Assembly (NCBI GenBank): GCA_034401795.1
Contig: CM067371.1
Coordinates: 80,478,402 to 80,542,401, forward strand
Reading direction: 5' to 3'
DNA length: 64,000 nucleotides
Origin: Chaetoderma sp. LZ-2023a
Taxonomy: Eukaryota; Mollusca; Caudofoveata; Chaetodermatida; Chaetodermatidae
The notes under the pieces were generated by a model, which saw only the letters and a list, made by a program, of their open reading frames with translations, made no database searches and was not told the DNA's origin. Positions 1-15,549 of this stretch are shown piece by piece (the first letter of the stretch is position 1; the number at the start of each line of letters is the position of its first letter). Position numbers and translations under genes: made by a program.

Positions 1-261
1 AATTTATTTTCAAAATATTCGACTTTTCTAATGCTGGGAAATAGGGAAACGTCGTAGATACCGTATCTATTTTATGGCCAAAATCTATATCATAATAAAA
101 ACTTCGTAGTAAATTTAAGATTTCGATCAAAATTTTCATAAATTTTGCGGATTGTTTTGTAACTAACTTGACTTAAAGCTGTTGCTCCACGCGAAGTCAA
201 ATGATTTTCAAAATATTCAGCTTTTCCAATGCTGGAAAATAGGGAAACATCGTAGATAGGC
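1..261. repeat. Fragments of the palindromic-core repeat, duplicated
   Basis: Bases 1-60 and about 200-259 are imperfect direct copies containing TTTTCAAAATATTC and AATAGGGAAAC, with a spacing of about 202 bases. Bases 158-224 resemble the two arms of the palindromic core found about 20 times in this window (GTAACTAACTTGACT, then GTTGCT, then AAGTCAAATGATTTTCAAAATATTC). I see no gene here. Confidence 0.6.
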
Positions 262-607
262 GCTACGGGCGAGCTCTTTATAATTAAAAGTTAATCTCTG
301 TAATGTTAAAATTAAATTGGCGCCTTTTACTGGCTTGAGAATCTGGGCATACACGCTGGTTTCTTAAGAGCATTATCCAAAGGGAACGAGTGGACAATGG
401 ATTCCAAATTGACTTTATTATACTGGGCCGGGCTGTTCCGCACGTTCAGCCAATCAGGGGGACTGGGTGATATAGCCTGTCCTATTCAGCTTCTCGCGGT
501 CTTTTCATAGGCCTACTTAGTTGAGGTAATCTAAAACTAACTAGGAACCAATTTAGGAAATTGCGTATTCTATTATTTTTATAGAAAATCTCGCATTTTT
601 ATTTATT

Positions 608-654
<47 letters not shown>

Positions 655-1369
655 TAATTTTAAGAAAGCTTTATTCCCTCCCTCCCTCTCTCTCCCTCAA
701 CCCCCCCCCCATCCCTCACTCACTACGTAGTCGCTACTTCCAAAGTTCCAAGATTAAATAATCGATTATCCGATTAAATCGATTATTTTCCAGACATCAT
801 AATCGATTATTTATTTCCATAATCGAACAGCTTTACTTGGGGTGGATGGGGTGGGGTGGGGATGTGGTGGGGATGGGGTGGGGGTGGAGGTGCTGAAGTA
901 TGGCTGAGGTCAAAACCTAGGGGGCGCTATGGGGATACACTATGGGAGAGGAAAAACCTGGGGTGCTATGCATTTAGTCTACGCACTTTAGCTCAAAATG
1001 CCTAACCGAAAGGTGTGACTATGGTATAACTAACTTTACCGCAACAAGTTGGCCCCAGTTACTCATATTTCTTAAATTGTAAGGAATCTGTCATTTCTAA
1101 GTTGATCTCAAACAATAGGTCCGCGCGGAGAACATTACAATCGATCGAGAGGTTCAGATATAAACCCCAAACCTGATTAACGAGCAACGAGTTGGTTGAA
1201 TGATATACTGATCAACAGGTTGCTTGTAGCTTGCTGGCTGAAAAAGTTGGGCAAAAACGTTGTTTGCAAATAGAGCTGTGTATTGCTTGAATCAACTCGT
1301 TGGTTGGGGTGACACACGAGCAAGCTGTTATTAGTCATTTGTTGTTGTCCAGCGCATCGCTGCGTTAAC
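262..1369. other. Non-coding stretch with simple repeats
   Basis: No supported gene. It holds a (TTAT)n/(TTA)n microsatellite at about 598-650, a pyrimidine-rich tract at 672-720, two short inverted ATAATCGATTAT-type motifs near 757-825, and a G-rich run of GGGGTGG-type repeats at 838-895 that could form a G-quadruplex. Confidence 0.55.
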
Positions 1370-1842
1370 TAGTCCAGTAAAACTACAAATTAACCTAGAA
1401 CAAATTGCAACAGAATTTATTTCTTTTCTGCGGCATTCATGGGACTGCCAGGTGTCACATATCAAAAGTCCTCCAAAATCCCTCGATGGAAAAGTGGGTA
1501 AATTCGCATATTTAGCTACCGCCATTATCCGAATAATGAAACTTCCCTTACCTGCTTCATTCCGCAAATAAACGAAGTAGAAATGTTGTCCAAGCTCTGA
1601 ATTTCATGGTCACGGAAGACAGTAAGCAATTGGCAATATTGCCTTGAACCACTTGTACAAATTCTCCAAACCACAGATTAAATATGGTTGTATGCACAGG
1701 GCCGGGGTAATTAAAAAAAATTATATTTAAAGTAAGTTTAATTTTGTTTTTCGCTTTTAAAATTTTATCTAAAATAAATTGCATTTTAATTTTCACTTGT
1801 ATCTCACAATTTGAATAAATTTCTATACAATTCAATCAGAAT

Positions 1843-2076
1843 ATGGACATGGATTTAGATACATGCGTTATTTGTAACCAGAGCCTAGAAAATGGCTCAC
1901 AAACTGTTAAGCTTCGAGTTAAAGGCTGTGACGGTATTAACAATGCTAGCAGAGCCCGTGAAAGCGATGTCATAGCTGAAGTAGGACAGAGGGTTCATGT
2001 AAAATGTTGACGGGAGTTCATTGATCCCAAGCGGATTGCCCGTGACGCAGAGAAAATTGAACAATCTCCGCCACCC
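1843..2076 (+). pseudogene. N-terminal Cys motif of transposase copy 1, cut off by a TGA
   Basis: An ATG at 1843 opens a frame continuous with the main ORF at 2077. It carries a CxxC pair (CVICNQ) and a later VHVKC motif. The frame is broken only by TGA at 2008-2010, directly after that Cys. The paired-Cys pattern recurs at the start of the other copies (CVVCN near 38283, CVICK near 27977), so this is very likely the original N-terminus. A ribosome could reinitiate at 2077, giving a protein without the first zinc-binding-type module. Readthrough is an alternative, but nothing in the sequence supports it. Confidence 0.65.
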
Positions 2077-4353
2077 ATGCGAACACTCCGTTCAGAAAGT
2101 CCAACATTCAATTTTAGTGAACATTGTTTGCTATGCGGATACCGTGCAAAAATTCAAGATGGAAAGAAACGTGGCTATGATATTTATCCAGTAAGTACTC
2201 ATGACTTTCAATGTAGTATCGCCGAGGCCTGTGAGCAGAGAAAAGACGAATGGGGCAAACTTGTAGCTGGGCGGCTTGCCTTCACGCCGGATTTATGCGT
2301 TGTCAATGCAGTATACCATCAAAGCTGCAGCGTAAATTTTCGAACCATGAAAAATATCCCTCAGCTGCATTCATCTTGCTCATCCCAAAAACATGGAAGG
2401 CCAGAAGACTTGGACAGAGTAAGAGCATTTAGTGCGACAATGGCATTTCTTGAAAATAATGATGATGAGCAGCTGACCCTGCACGACCTCGTTAATAAAA
2501 TGCAAGAGTATCTCGATGATAAAGAGAATAAAGCATACAGTACAAAATACATGCAGGATAAAATAAAAGATAATTATGGCGATGAAATATTTATTTGCAC
2601 TGTGAATGGTAAGCCAAACGTTGTTACCTTTCGTTCTAAAGCATCTACTATTTTGACTGACTTCTATAAGGAACAGAAGAGAAAGGATTCTAAATCAGAG
2701 AGCACGCTAATCATCCAGACAGCTGCCAAACTGCTTAGACACGATATTAAGTTAATCGATTCATGCACATCATCTGAAAGCTATCCATCAAGGGAGCAAA
2801 TGAGCAACCCAGTAAAGGCATTGAATTATTTACCAGAGACACTGCGGGAATTATTGCGGATTTTGTTTACTGGAAAAGACACAGAAATGAAACAGGCATC
2901 AGTTGGACAGGCTATTATGCAAGGAACTCGTCCTAGAGTTATTTTGGCACCTTTGCAGTTCGGGCTGTCATGTGAGATGCACCATAAATTTGGATCTAGA
3001 TTTATTGTTGACACCTTGTACAAGCACGGATTTGGATGTTCATACGCGGAGATACAGAGGTTTGAGCGCAGTGCATCACTTCATGGTGGAGATCTACCAC
3101 AGCCATTATCAGGCGAGTTCATTCAGTTTGTTGCCGACAATGTGGATCACAATATTTGCACAATAGATGGGCATAATACATTTCATGGAATGGGAATCAT
3201 TGCATCTGTTACACCAGGAAACCTTTCGTGCAAACTTATTCCAAGGATAAATGTAACATCTGAAGATATCAAGCAAGTTGGCAAGATCTGTATCAGGAAC
3301 TTTGAGTCTCAGCATACCAGGAACTTCCCATTGACCTCTAAGGAGTTAACTGCGATGGAACAAACAGACCCAACAGCTGACATTGACATCCTCTGGGATT
3401 TCTCTTTGTTTCTGCGTTCAACGAGACGGTCATGGTCTGGCATGATGCAAACTGTTCACCAAGGAGTTTATCCAGGTAAATCGTCTGTTATTTTCCTTCC
3501 GATGATAGATCTAGAGCCAAGTAACATGACCTGCATCTTTTCCACTTTGACTTATGTTTGTGAACAGGCAAACCGATACCATGTTGCACCCGTGATTACA
3601 TTTGATCAGCCCTTATTTTGGAAAGCTATGACTATCATAGAGATTGAGCCGAGCTGGAGTCCATTAAAGCAAATTATTCTAAGACTCGGAGGTCTTCATA
3701 TGGAGATGAGCTTCCTTGGCTGCATTGGTCACTTAATGGCAGGAAGCGGTCTTGCGCCTATTCTAGAGGTAGTCTACGCTGAGAATGCTGTCAAACACAT
3801 TCTTAGTGGAAAGGCAATTTCTCAAGCAGTTCGAGGACACCTCATGCTTTTTGCTTCTCTCAGTACAATGAGTAATGCGAATAAAGATGACGTGATAAAA
3901 GCAGGTGAGAAGGCAATGCTTATTCTATACAATGGCACTTCAATGGATAGTCTAGTTGCTTTGCGGTACAAGCGATTCAGGGAGAAGGTTGCAAAAAGTT
4001 CCAAGTATGTTGAAGCACGAGATTTACCACCAACACCCGCATCCGCAAAGTTTCACAGTCTTCGCGTGTACTACCAAATTCAAGTTTGGAGAGGAGATGC
4101 TGGAGATATGGATCCAACAGAATGGGGCTGGAAAGTTCTCAACCACCAAATGCTGCCTGTTAAGACTGACATGCTGGCAGCACCTGACGATTTACTGTAT
4201 TCATTTAGATGCAGCTGCAAAACTGGCTGTGAATCAAAGAGATGCACCTGTAGAAAACATGGGCTCAGCTGCACATCCGCATGCGAAGACTGTAAGGGTC
4301 TCAGTTGCTCGAATTCAATAACGCTCATTGAGGAAGATGACTTGGATAATTGA
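2077..4353 (+). CDS. Academ-like transposase with C-terminal CXC tail
   Basis: 758 codons, fully open. N-terminal part: a CLLCG motif and further Cys/His pairs, residues about 10-110, likely zinc binding. Residues about 145-190 match the HDLxxxMxxYL...IKDNYGDEIF segment seen in the relatives. The core has ADNVDHNI (about residues 352-359), GHNTFHGMG, a TFDQPLFW motif (about 508-515) and a late Glu in APILEVVY; these are the probable metal-binding acids of a DDE-type integrase fold. After HLMLFASLSTMSN (about residue 600) the text jumps straight to VIKAGEKAM. In the relatives that segment lies after the nuclease, so about 400 residues including the XPG-like domain are deleted. The tail has CSCKTGCESKRCTC and further Cys residues, a tesmin/TSO1-like CXC pattern suited to DNA binding. 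It would act in the nucleus, binding the TIRs. Whether it is still active is unknown. Confidence 0.8.
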   Translation: MRTLRSESPTFNFSEHCLLCGYRAKIQDGKKRGYDIYPVSTHDFQCSIAEACEQRKDEWGKLVAGRLAFTPDLCVVNAVYHQSCSVNFRTMKNIPQLHSSCSSQKHGRPEDLDRVRAFSATMAFLENNDDEQLTLHDLVNKMQEYLDDKENKAYSTKYMQDKIKDNYGDEIFICTVNGKPNVVTFRSKASTILTDFYKEQKRKDSKSESTLIIQTAAKLLRHDIKLIDSCTSSESYPSREQMSNPVKALNYLPETLRELLRILFTGKDTEMKQASVGQAIMQGTRPRVILAPLQFGLSCEMHHKFGSRFIVDTLYKHGFGCSYAEIQRFERSASLHGGDLPQPLSGEFIQFVADNVDHNICTIDGHNTFHGMGIIASVTPGNLSCKLIPRINVTSEDIKQVGKICIRNFESQHTRNFPLTSKELTAMEQTDPTADIDILWDFSLFLRSTRRSWSGMMQTVHQGVYPGKSSVIFLPMIDLEPSNMTCIFSTLTYVCEQANRYHVAPVITFDQPLFWKAMTIIEIEPSWSPLKQIILRLGGLHMEMSFLGCIGHLMAGSGLAPILEVVYAENAVKHILSGKAISQAVRGHLMLFASLSTMSNANKDDVIKAGEKAMLILYNGTSMDSLVALRYKRFREKVAKSSKYVEARDLPPTPASAKFHSLRVYYQIQVWRGDAGDMDPTEWGWKVLNHQMLPVKTDMLAAPDDLLYSFRCSCKTGCESKRCTCRKHGLSCTSACEDCKGLSCSNSITLIEEDDLDN

Positions 4354-4438
4354 TGCAAGATGAAATTAGTAGAAACCAGGTACCTATGCCATACTATTTC
4401 ATCTTAGCTTAGCTTAGAAACACACAATACCGTGACAT

Positions 4439-4444
4439 AATAAA
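4439..4444 (+). promoter_or_regulatory. Candidate polyadenylation signal
   Basis: An AATAAA hexamer lies 86 bases after the transposase stop codon, within the element. It is the expected position for cleavage and polyadenylation, but a single hexamer in AT-rich DNA is weak evidence. Confidence 0.35.
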
Positions 4445-4813
4445 ATATAATATGTATTGTATCAATATCAATGATGGTATTAGGTAAATTCATGCAAGTG
4501 GCATAACACAATACATTTAATTTGTGGAGAATATGTCAATCGTATTCATTTATTACTAAAAAAGTCCAAAAATACCCAGTCACACATATATTACATACCG
4601 GTTTTAAAGAAATAAAGAAAAATGGATTTTTCAGGTGAAATGGCCCAAATCTGGTAATAATTATGCAAATTTTACCCTTTCCCCTATTGCAATTTTGGAG
4701 GACTTTTGATATGTTGTACATGATGGCCCCCTATACACTGGGCGAGGTAAAAATATTCTGTTGCAATTTGTTCCGAGTTAAAATATTTTTGGCCTAGATT
4801 GACTGGACTAAAC

Positions 4814-5244
4814 TAGCATTTGATTACAACGAGCCTAGGTGTAGATAGGCCTATTTAAACTGTCAACATGTTTCCGATATAAACGTTTCCACTTGGAATC
4901 TGGAATGGAAACGTATGGGGAGGTGCTTGGAGGCAAACAGTTGCAGATATCAGCGGTCGTCATAGGAGATATCTGGTAAATATGATAGATGTGCCGCTAT
5001 GGCATATGGCATGCTATAGAATTAATCATGTCTATCATACACACCAACTGATGGCAGCAGTCATCTACAACTGTGCCCACAAAATGTACAAACACTAACC
5101 GCGGTTGCAGATGTCCACAGACACAGCAATTATGGGTATTCCTGACATGGAGATCTATAATTCCTCCGGCTGTTCTCTCATTAATCATAAGTGCACGTCA
5201 CTGCGTCAAAAGTATAATGTTTTACAGATTCACCAGATGGCAAA
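4814..5244. other. Spacer between two transposons
   Basis: About 430 bases between two Academ-like elements. I see no coding sequence, RNA gene or clear repeat. The short ORFs here have no recognisable motifs. Confidence 0.5.
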
Positions 5245-5840
5245 TAGTCCATTAGCCATTTGTTGAACCTAGAAATGCTCTATCCTATGAATTCTTTTGA
5301 TGAATTCGTACTACTATGGGGTCCTAGAACAAATTCAGCTTTGTTGCCGAAACGGAAATTTTGGGCAACTCTGGTAATTTGCATAAATCCAAGATGACCG
5401 CTGGTCGCCATCTTAAAAAATCAACTCTTGAACTACTTGTCCTAGAATAATGTATAATGCCTCGTTTAAGGGATTTTGAGGTGTGTAAAAGACAGTTCTG
5501 ATGTTATTTTTTTCAATTCAAGGTCAAGATCGGGTGCTAACGGACAGGTCATGGTCAAAATACCTGGGTCACAGAGGTCAAAATTCCAAAACTGTCATAG
5601 AGACTTCAAATTAGGTTGAAATGAAGGAAAGTTTTATGCTGAATAATATTTTAGAAACATCTGACATGATACCCCTTTGTTTGCTATTCACCTGGCTTGT
5701 TTACCAGCCATCCAACTCACGTCAAGGGCTGCTTTGAACGTAATCCCCTGGAATGATGACTTTAATGTTATAAACGCGATTTTATGCAGATTTGCTCCTA
5801 TACTATACCAATTCTAATATTTCTTAAGCAGCAATTCAAG

Positions 5841-6250
5841 ATGCCTGATGCATCTGTTGATGATGGGAAGTGCTTCCTCCCAACGTGCAATAGGTCAGGA
5901 CCACTCCAAGCATTCAGCTACGAGGAACCAAGAAAGTTATTGAACGTGCAATCGAGCGGCACGACGTTGAGACACGTAATAGAATGCAGGATATTTTAGA
6001 TTCTCAAGGAGAGCAAGCATCAGTTGAACTTCATAAAAACTGTTATTGTTCATTCACATCGAAGGATCATGTCAAAACCCTTGTGTCTAAGAAGAGAATG
6101 GATGACTCAATAGACAGCGACGAACCACCGATTGTGAGAATCAGAAGGTCACAAGTAAAAGAATTTGATTTAAAATAAAATGTTTGTTTTGTGCTAGAGT
6201 TTGTGCCCCTGTTGATCCTAAACATCCTGATAGGTGGGACAATAGTACAA
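5841..6250 (+). pseudogene. Transposase N-terminal fragment, frameshifted
   Basis: Three short frames read as one ancient N-terminus. From 5841: MPDASVDDGKCFLPTC. From about 5984: MQDILDS, then VELHKNCYCSF with the family's second Cys cluster. From 6181: CLFCARVC followed by APVDPKHPDRW. Related proteins in the other copies carry equivalent CLLCG and CLICA motifs. Frame changes near 5940 and 6178 make it non-functional. Confidence 0.55.
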
Positions 6251-6367
6251 TGTGAAGGAAAAGGTGTCGCTGGTGCACCACCTTTCAAGGATATCGTATT
6301 AAAGTATTGATCGTAAGTGTGTGGGGTAGGGAAGTTACTATGTATTGTAATGGTGTGCATCACTTAA

Positions 6368-6674
6368 CCGCAGTTGAAGCACAATATTATATTCACTGTT
6401 ATGATGAATTTAGGAAATTCCTGTGCATGTTTATCAGACCTCGATGATTGATGATCAAGCTATGGAATTGCTTGTGGATTAGATGTATACTAATCGAAAG
6501 ATATGTACTTGGTTATCTATTGAACTGTATGGTAAGTATGTGAGTTATAATGGTCAGTTGACACGAAAGCAAATGTTTACCAAGCTGATTAAGCATTTGG
6601 GTGATGATGTGATATTTGAAGCAACTGACCATGGGGCGCATGATGAAGTACTTGAACTTGAATTGAAAAAATAA
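6368..6674 (+). pseudogene. Transposase N-terminal fragment, second segment
   Basis: Upstream frames hint at AVEAQYYIHCYDEF. From 6483 the frame reads SIELYGKYVSYNG then LTRKQMFTKLIKHLGDDVIF. This corresponds to the helical HDLxxxMxxYLxxxxxxxY...I..NYGDEIF segment in copy 1 (2488-2595). Stops at 6445-6482 and the absence of a downstream core show it is dead. Confidence 0.45.
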
Positions 6675-7189
6675 CATCAGAACTGTCTTGTACACACGTC
6701 ACAAACCCTTAAAAGAGGTATTATACTTCATTCTACGACAAGTACAAAATGTAGTTCAAAAGTGTATTTTTCAAGATGGTGACGAGCGGCTATATTTGAT
6801 CTATGCAAATTACCAGAGTTTCCCAAAGCTACTGTCCCGGTAACAAAACTGAATTTATTCTAGGACCCCCATATGAGTGCAAATCAACCAACAAATGTTA
6901 TAGGATAAAACATTTCTAGGTTGAGTATTGAATACATATAAACGTCAAATGGACTAAAAGTCGTTAGTTAACTGGACTTGTATCGATAATGTAGATAAAC
7001 CCCTTCAATGAGAGATGTAATAAACAATATATATGAAGGATAACCACACGCGATCTAATCGAAATACAGAGACGAGAAGCTGTGATTGATAACTACAGCA
7101 ATAGTATCAATGACGATCTCGTTTAAAGTCGAATTCTGCCTGAGAGGCCCAGGATTCAGAGGCCCATCCTGGGTCGTCTCATAAATAAA

Positions 7190-7565
7190 TCCGTACTACT
7201 ACATACGGATCTATTTATAGCTGTTCCCCGCTCATCTCTAGCTAAACTCCACACACTTTTTCCGCTTGTTGGAATCAATTTATATACTTTGAAGTTTTAA
7301 CCATGAATTCAGTAAGATGTTGAAAATTTTGAAACTAATTTGACTGAGTGCTGTTGCTGCGATAGCGCCCATTCAATTTAGTTTTAAAATATTCGAAAGA
7401 ATGTTTATTAACTTGTAAGTCCAAGACATATAATTCGTACACTTGACGGAGTTTTCAATTTTAACGACAGATCAGATCAGTCACTATGTATTGTGGCGAC
7501 AATCTACATGTAAGGTAATTGCGCATGATATCATATACTCGAGTGCCAGACCGGATCCCTCCATT
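7190..7565. repeat. Palindromic-core MITE, degraded
   Basis: It contains CTCATCTCTAGCTAAACTCCAC near the left, a core with GTTGAAAATTTTGAAACTAA at about 7318 and a partial mirror arm ending TTTTAAAATATTCG, and a right end reading GAGTGCCAG, then GGATCCCTCCATT. The same order of blocks is found in the MITEs at 9.4, 25.1, 44.8 and 55.7 kb. Confidence 0.6.
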
Positions 7566-8089
7566 GCAGCTCTGCTGTTCATGGCTCAAAATCTCTATGA
7601 TCACATGACTTACATGACAGTGTTGATGCCACAAAGCTGCTGTATCATCTGGAGGCCACACCCCATAATCAATGCTCGGCGGACTGAAGTCGTGGTAAAG
7701 ATTCTTTTAAGCAGTGTAGTACCTGGAAAACAGGAAAATAAACCATGCTCATTCTACAACTATAGTGAATTAGGAATCTTTTGTGAAACACCCACAACGC
7801 GCTATCGTTGCGATGTAAGCAGATAAAAGATCTAGAGAATGACAGACAGTATTATGCAATTGCGAGTTTCAACTAAGGACACAACACAATTCTAAGGTTA
7901 GATGGATTATCACACTCAAGCGCGGATACAGCAGCAGCGTCCGAGGGACCGGGTACGGGTGCAGCAGGAAAGTGGCACTTGCTCGCGCAGGTGGGGATGG
8001 TAGGGTGAGTGAAACATTAGAAATGAGGTGCAATTAGAATTCGCATTCTAGGCCATAGCATAGATCTGCATTTTGGAAGAGAAGAATTC
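7566..8089. other. Non-coding stretch, no gene recognised
   Basis: A 127-codon frame at 7443-7826 overlaps the MITE and has no recognisable motif, so I treat it as chance. Nothing else is visible apart from ordinary sequence. Confidence 0.4.
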
Positions 8090-8393
8090 AGTTTATATAT
8101 CAATCTTATGGCGTCATAATCAATTACATCATGGATGATGTAATTAGTCCATCAATAACGCTTAATAGTCCGTCAAGTTGCACGAATTGTATGTCTTTAC
8201 TATTTAATAAACATGCAATTTAGGCAGCAACAGCACCCAGTCAAATTAGTTTCAAAATATTCAACAGCTTATACCTGTATATTTATAGTCTTCTCGAAAT
8301 TGAGATTCAGAGAGTGCAGGGAGCGATCGACTCCAACACGAACAAAGCGCTGGTGGAGCTTAGTTAGAGATGGACGGGACATAGCTAAAGGGC
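8090..8393. repeat. Palindromic-core MITE, left part
   Basis: It has TGGCGTCATAATCAATTACATCATG and TAGTCCATC/TAGTCCGTC blocks, then GGCAGCAACAGCACCCAGTC and AGTTTCAAAATATTCAACAG as the mirror arm. It ends GCTTAGTTAGAGATGG...ATAGCTAAAG, directly abutting the element at 8394. The other core arm is missing. Confidence 0.6.
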
Positions 8394-8997
8394 GCTGCAC
8401 ATTGCGCCGACGCGACGAGGCGGTGACACGATTTTATTTTATCTCTTACTGGTCGCCACAATGCGCTCCCGAAACCAACGGCGATGCGACCGCGATGCGA
8501 TACTAAAATGACAGATTCGGCGAATCGCCTCTCGTCGCTTGTTTTCAAACATGCTTGAAATACTTTTCTGTCGCTATCGGGTCGCCAACGACGATTGGTT
8601 TACTGACCAATCGCTATTAATAATTAAATCATATGTCAAGTACTCGTTCCACGTGTCTGTGCAAGCCAAAATCCGAAAATGGATAGTAAGAGCACATGGA
8701 CGATTGAGAAGGAAGAGGTCTTGATCTTGGAGTGGCAAGCACATCCATGCCTCTATGACGTCGCTGACAGAGATTATATGAATTCTATAACTAAAAATAG
8801 AGCTCTGCGAATAATTTCAGACCAACTTGGTATACAAGGTAAATATTCCCACACATCAACCCATTCCTTGCCATACCATACGACGTGCTTCAAATTAGGA
8901 CACGACGCCCATAGGACGAAACCAGAAAGCGATACATGGCGATAACCCATCGCTTTCTATTGCGTCGCCGTCATGTCGCGTCGGCGCAATGTGCAGC
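8394..8997 (+). mobile_element. Short DNA element with MADF-type coding fragment
   Basis: The terminal inverted repeat GCTGCACATTGCGCCGACGC starts at 8394 and its reverse complement ends at 8997, so both ends are clear. I could not find a convincing target duplication. Internally it carries an MADF-like coding piece. Some PIF/Harbinger-type elements encode a second DNA-binding (Myb/SANT or MADF) protein, so a Harbinger affinity is plausible but unproven. Confidence 0.6.
8679..8838 (+). pseudogene. MADF-domain (Myb/SANT-like) exon fragment
   Basis: Starts MDSKSTWTIEKEEVL and continues with HPCLYDVADRDY, ALRIISDQLGI. The Trp, the HPCLYDV block and the closing LGI match the first three-quarters of an MADF domain, a DNA-binding module. 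The frame runs into CAAG/GTAAAT at 8838-8844, a good splice donor, so this could be the first exon of a split gene. No downstream exon is seen within the element. It probably supplied DNA binding for a transposon. Confidence 0.55.
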
Positions 8998-9067
8998 TGG
9001 CTTGAGAAGCTGGATTCATCCATTGTTGTTGATGAGACGATTTTACACGGACTTCTAAAATACACAC

Positions 9068-14047
<4,980 letters not shown>

Positions 14048-14911
14048 TTCATTGGCCAGTTTCCTTTATATATCTGATTACATTTCACCATTCGCCGAAT
14101 ATGACACCATCGTATCGTCTTGTATTTCAGAAGAAATCAGGAGAAAACCTGAATAGAACATAAGGAAATAATCATAGATCAATATAGTAAACTTGCATAT
14201 CGAGAAAAGCGGCTGTCAATATAATTATTGATTAAAAGACAATTGTGTCCTAAATGCCAAAAAAAACACCCGCTGTCCCTAACTGGGCTGTTGGGTGGTG
14301 AAGAGTAACGAAAGATTTAGACGACAAAATGAATAAAATGTATTATATATATCACTATAACTCACGTTTCATATATCATATATTAACTGTCTTACTGCTG
14401 CACGCCACCAGACAATAATTTCAATAGGCAATAGCTCTGGACCGGTTGAATGTAAGCTATGAAATGCGGAAAGGTTTCATTCGTGCATGCTACCACTACG
14501 ACACGTCTGACATCATTCGTATTATATAAATACAAATGTGTTCGCGAGCTACTATTTGCATGTACCAGAATATTTTAGAATCGGTTTAGTGATTCTAAGT
14601 TCAAGTGATATACGTATTTACATATTTTTGCATTAAGGCTCTCGCGTTTTATACATTCCCTTGTTAGAATTGGTTTGTGCACATATGCCGGATACCCCAA
14701 ACTGCGTGTGATATATTAATCGAATTGGAAGAGTCAACACATTGCTGTTTGGATCTAAGAGCAATTCAATTACAGGTCAAATAGAATATTATATAGTTAA
14801 TCCTGAAGCCCCTTGAGTTGGTAAGGAAGAAAGGCAGATCATTGTTCAGCTATGATATAATTCAATTACAACCTAATTGTAAGCTATTCTAATAATAATT
14901 AGTAAGGTGCT
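14048..14911. other. Upstream region of the transporter, no gene
   Basis: AT-rich sequence that would hold the 5' UTR and promoter of the transporter. I see no clear TATA box or repeat and no ORF with recognisable motifs. Confidence 0.4.
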
Positions 14912-15259
14912 CAGAGGAGAGCAACACAGCTGGTCGCCGATATATCAGCACTACACCATGAGGAAAGATTGGCAGCACTGAGTCTCCCCGGCCTGTACTC
15001 TCGTCAAGCAAGGGGTGGCAGGAAAGACGTCTACAAGCTTACACGTGGAATATACAATATCACAAGTGAGAGTGTGAACTTGGATACGACTTCAAAGACA
15101 AGAGGCCACTCTCTCAAACTAAATAAAAGCTACTGCAGAACATCGCTGAGACAGAATTTCTTTGCTATGAGGGTGGTTGATCTGTGGTATGCTTTACCAG
15201 AACATGCCGTGTCCGCTCCAACATTAGCCGGCTTCAAAGCAAGGTTAGACAGCACATAA
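14912..15259 (+). pseudogene. CR1/Jockey-like non-LTR retrotransposon, C-terminal end
   Basis: The frame reads QRRATQLVADISALHHEERL, LSLPGLYSRQARG, DVYKLTRGIYN and ends FFAMRVVDLWYALPEH, SAPTLAGFKARLDS with a stop. This is the typical last 110 residues of CR1/Jockey-type reverse transcriptase ORFs (QRRATKL...LP.L..RR.RGD...VYKI...R.V..WN.LP...V.A.....FK..LD). Everything upstream is missing, which fits 5' truncation during target-primed reverse transcription. The 3' UTR appears to contain the repeats described next. Confidence 0.65.
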
Positions 15260-15289
15260 CCTCAACATATTTACAACACATCAAGCTAG

Positions 15290-15549
15290 TTTAGGTGTAG
15301 TAGGAACCGGGAGAAGCAACCACAGCACCCGCAAAACTTAGTCGGTCAACATAATGGTAATAGTATAAATCAGTGGTTAAATAAGGGCTAAGTGTGGCAC
15401 CCGCACTAGTCCACCAAATCACTTAAAAGATGGTAAAGTGAAATTGTTACTCGGAATAAAGACCAGGTGTGATAACCATGTCAGTCCTCAAACAAAAAAG
15501 TTGTTAAGCGCTAAATGGTAATTAAAAAAGAAGATCAGTACTGATCACA
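15290..15549 (+). repeat. Imperfect tandem repeats, left block
   Basis: Units of about 68 bases share GGTGTGGYAACCGTGCCAG-like and CCACCAAA motifs (near 15391 and 15461). The same units resume at 16457, so the block was split by the element at 15550-16456. Confidence 0.5.

Larger units (their letters stand above)
1370..4810 (+). mobile_element. Academ-like DNA transposon, copy 1 (nuclease deleted)
   Basis: Seen: the left end begins TAGTCCAGT at 1370 and the right end finishes ACTGGACTA at 4810. Both are flanked by AAC (1367-1369 and 4811-4813), which reads as a 3-bp target site duplication. The terminal inverted repeats are long and patchy. CAAATTGCAACAGAAT at 1401-1416 mirrors 4755-4770, and ACATATCAAAAGTCCTCC at 1457 mirrors the segment ending at 4714. 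Inside is one long transposase gene. Known of the family: Academ elements have 3-4 bp duplications and may carry an XPG-type nuclease. Here the nuclease part is missing. The same TAGTCCA ends occur on the elements at 5245-6956 and 37607-41002. The superfamily name is inferred; the element boundaries are well supported. Confidence 0.8.
5245..6956 (+). mobile_element. Deleted Academ-like element with long inverted repeats
   Basis: Seen: TAGTCCATT at 5245-5253 and AATGGACTA ending at 6956, flanked by AAA on both sides (5242-5244 and 6957-6959). The inverted repeats run about 290 bases. Matching blocks include AACCTAGAAATG, GGGTCCTAGAA, CTCTGGTAATTTGCAT and AGACAGTTCTGATGTTATT near both ends. The interior of about 1.1 kb holds only broken N-terminal coding segments of the transposase, so this is a non-autonomous deletion derivative. 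The termini and 3-bp duplication match copies 1 and 3, but the coding fragments come from a different lineage. Confidence 0.75.

Noticed and set aside
2008-2010. In-frame TGA as a selenocysteine codon in the transposase
   Set aside because: It follows a Cys where relatives have ordinary residues, and I see no SECIS-like element downstream. A plain nonsense change is simpler.
7443-7826. 127-codon plus-strand ORF
   Set aside because: It overlaps the right end of a MITE, and no motif or plausible composition supports a gene.
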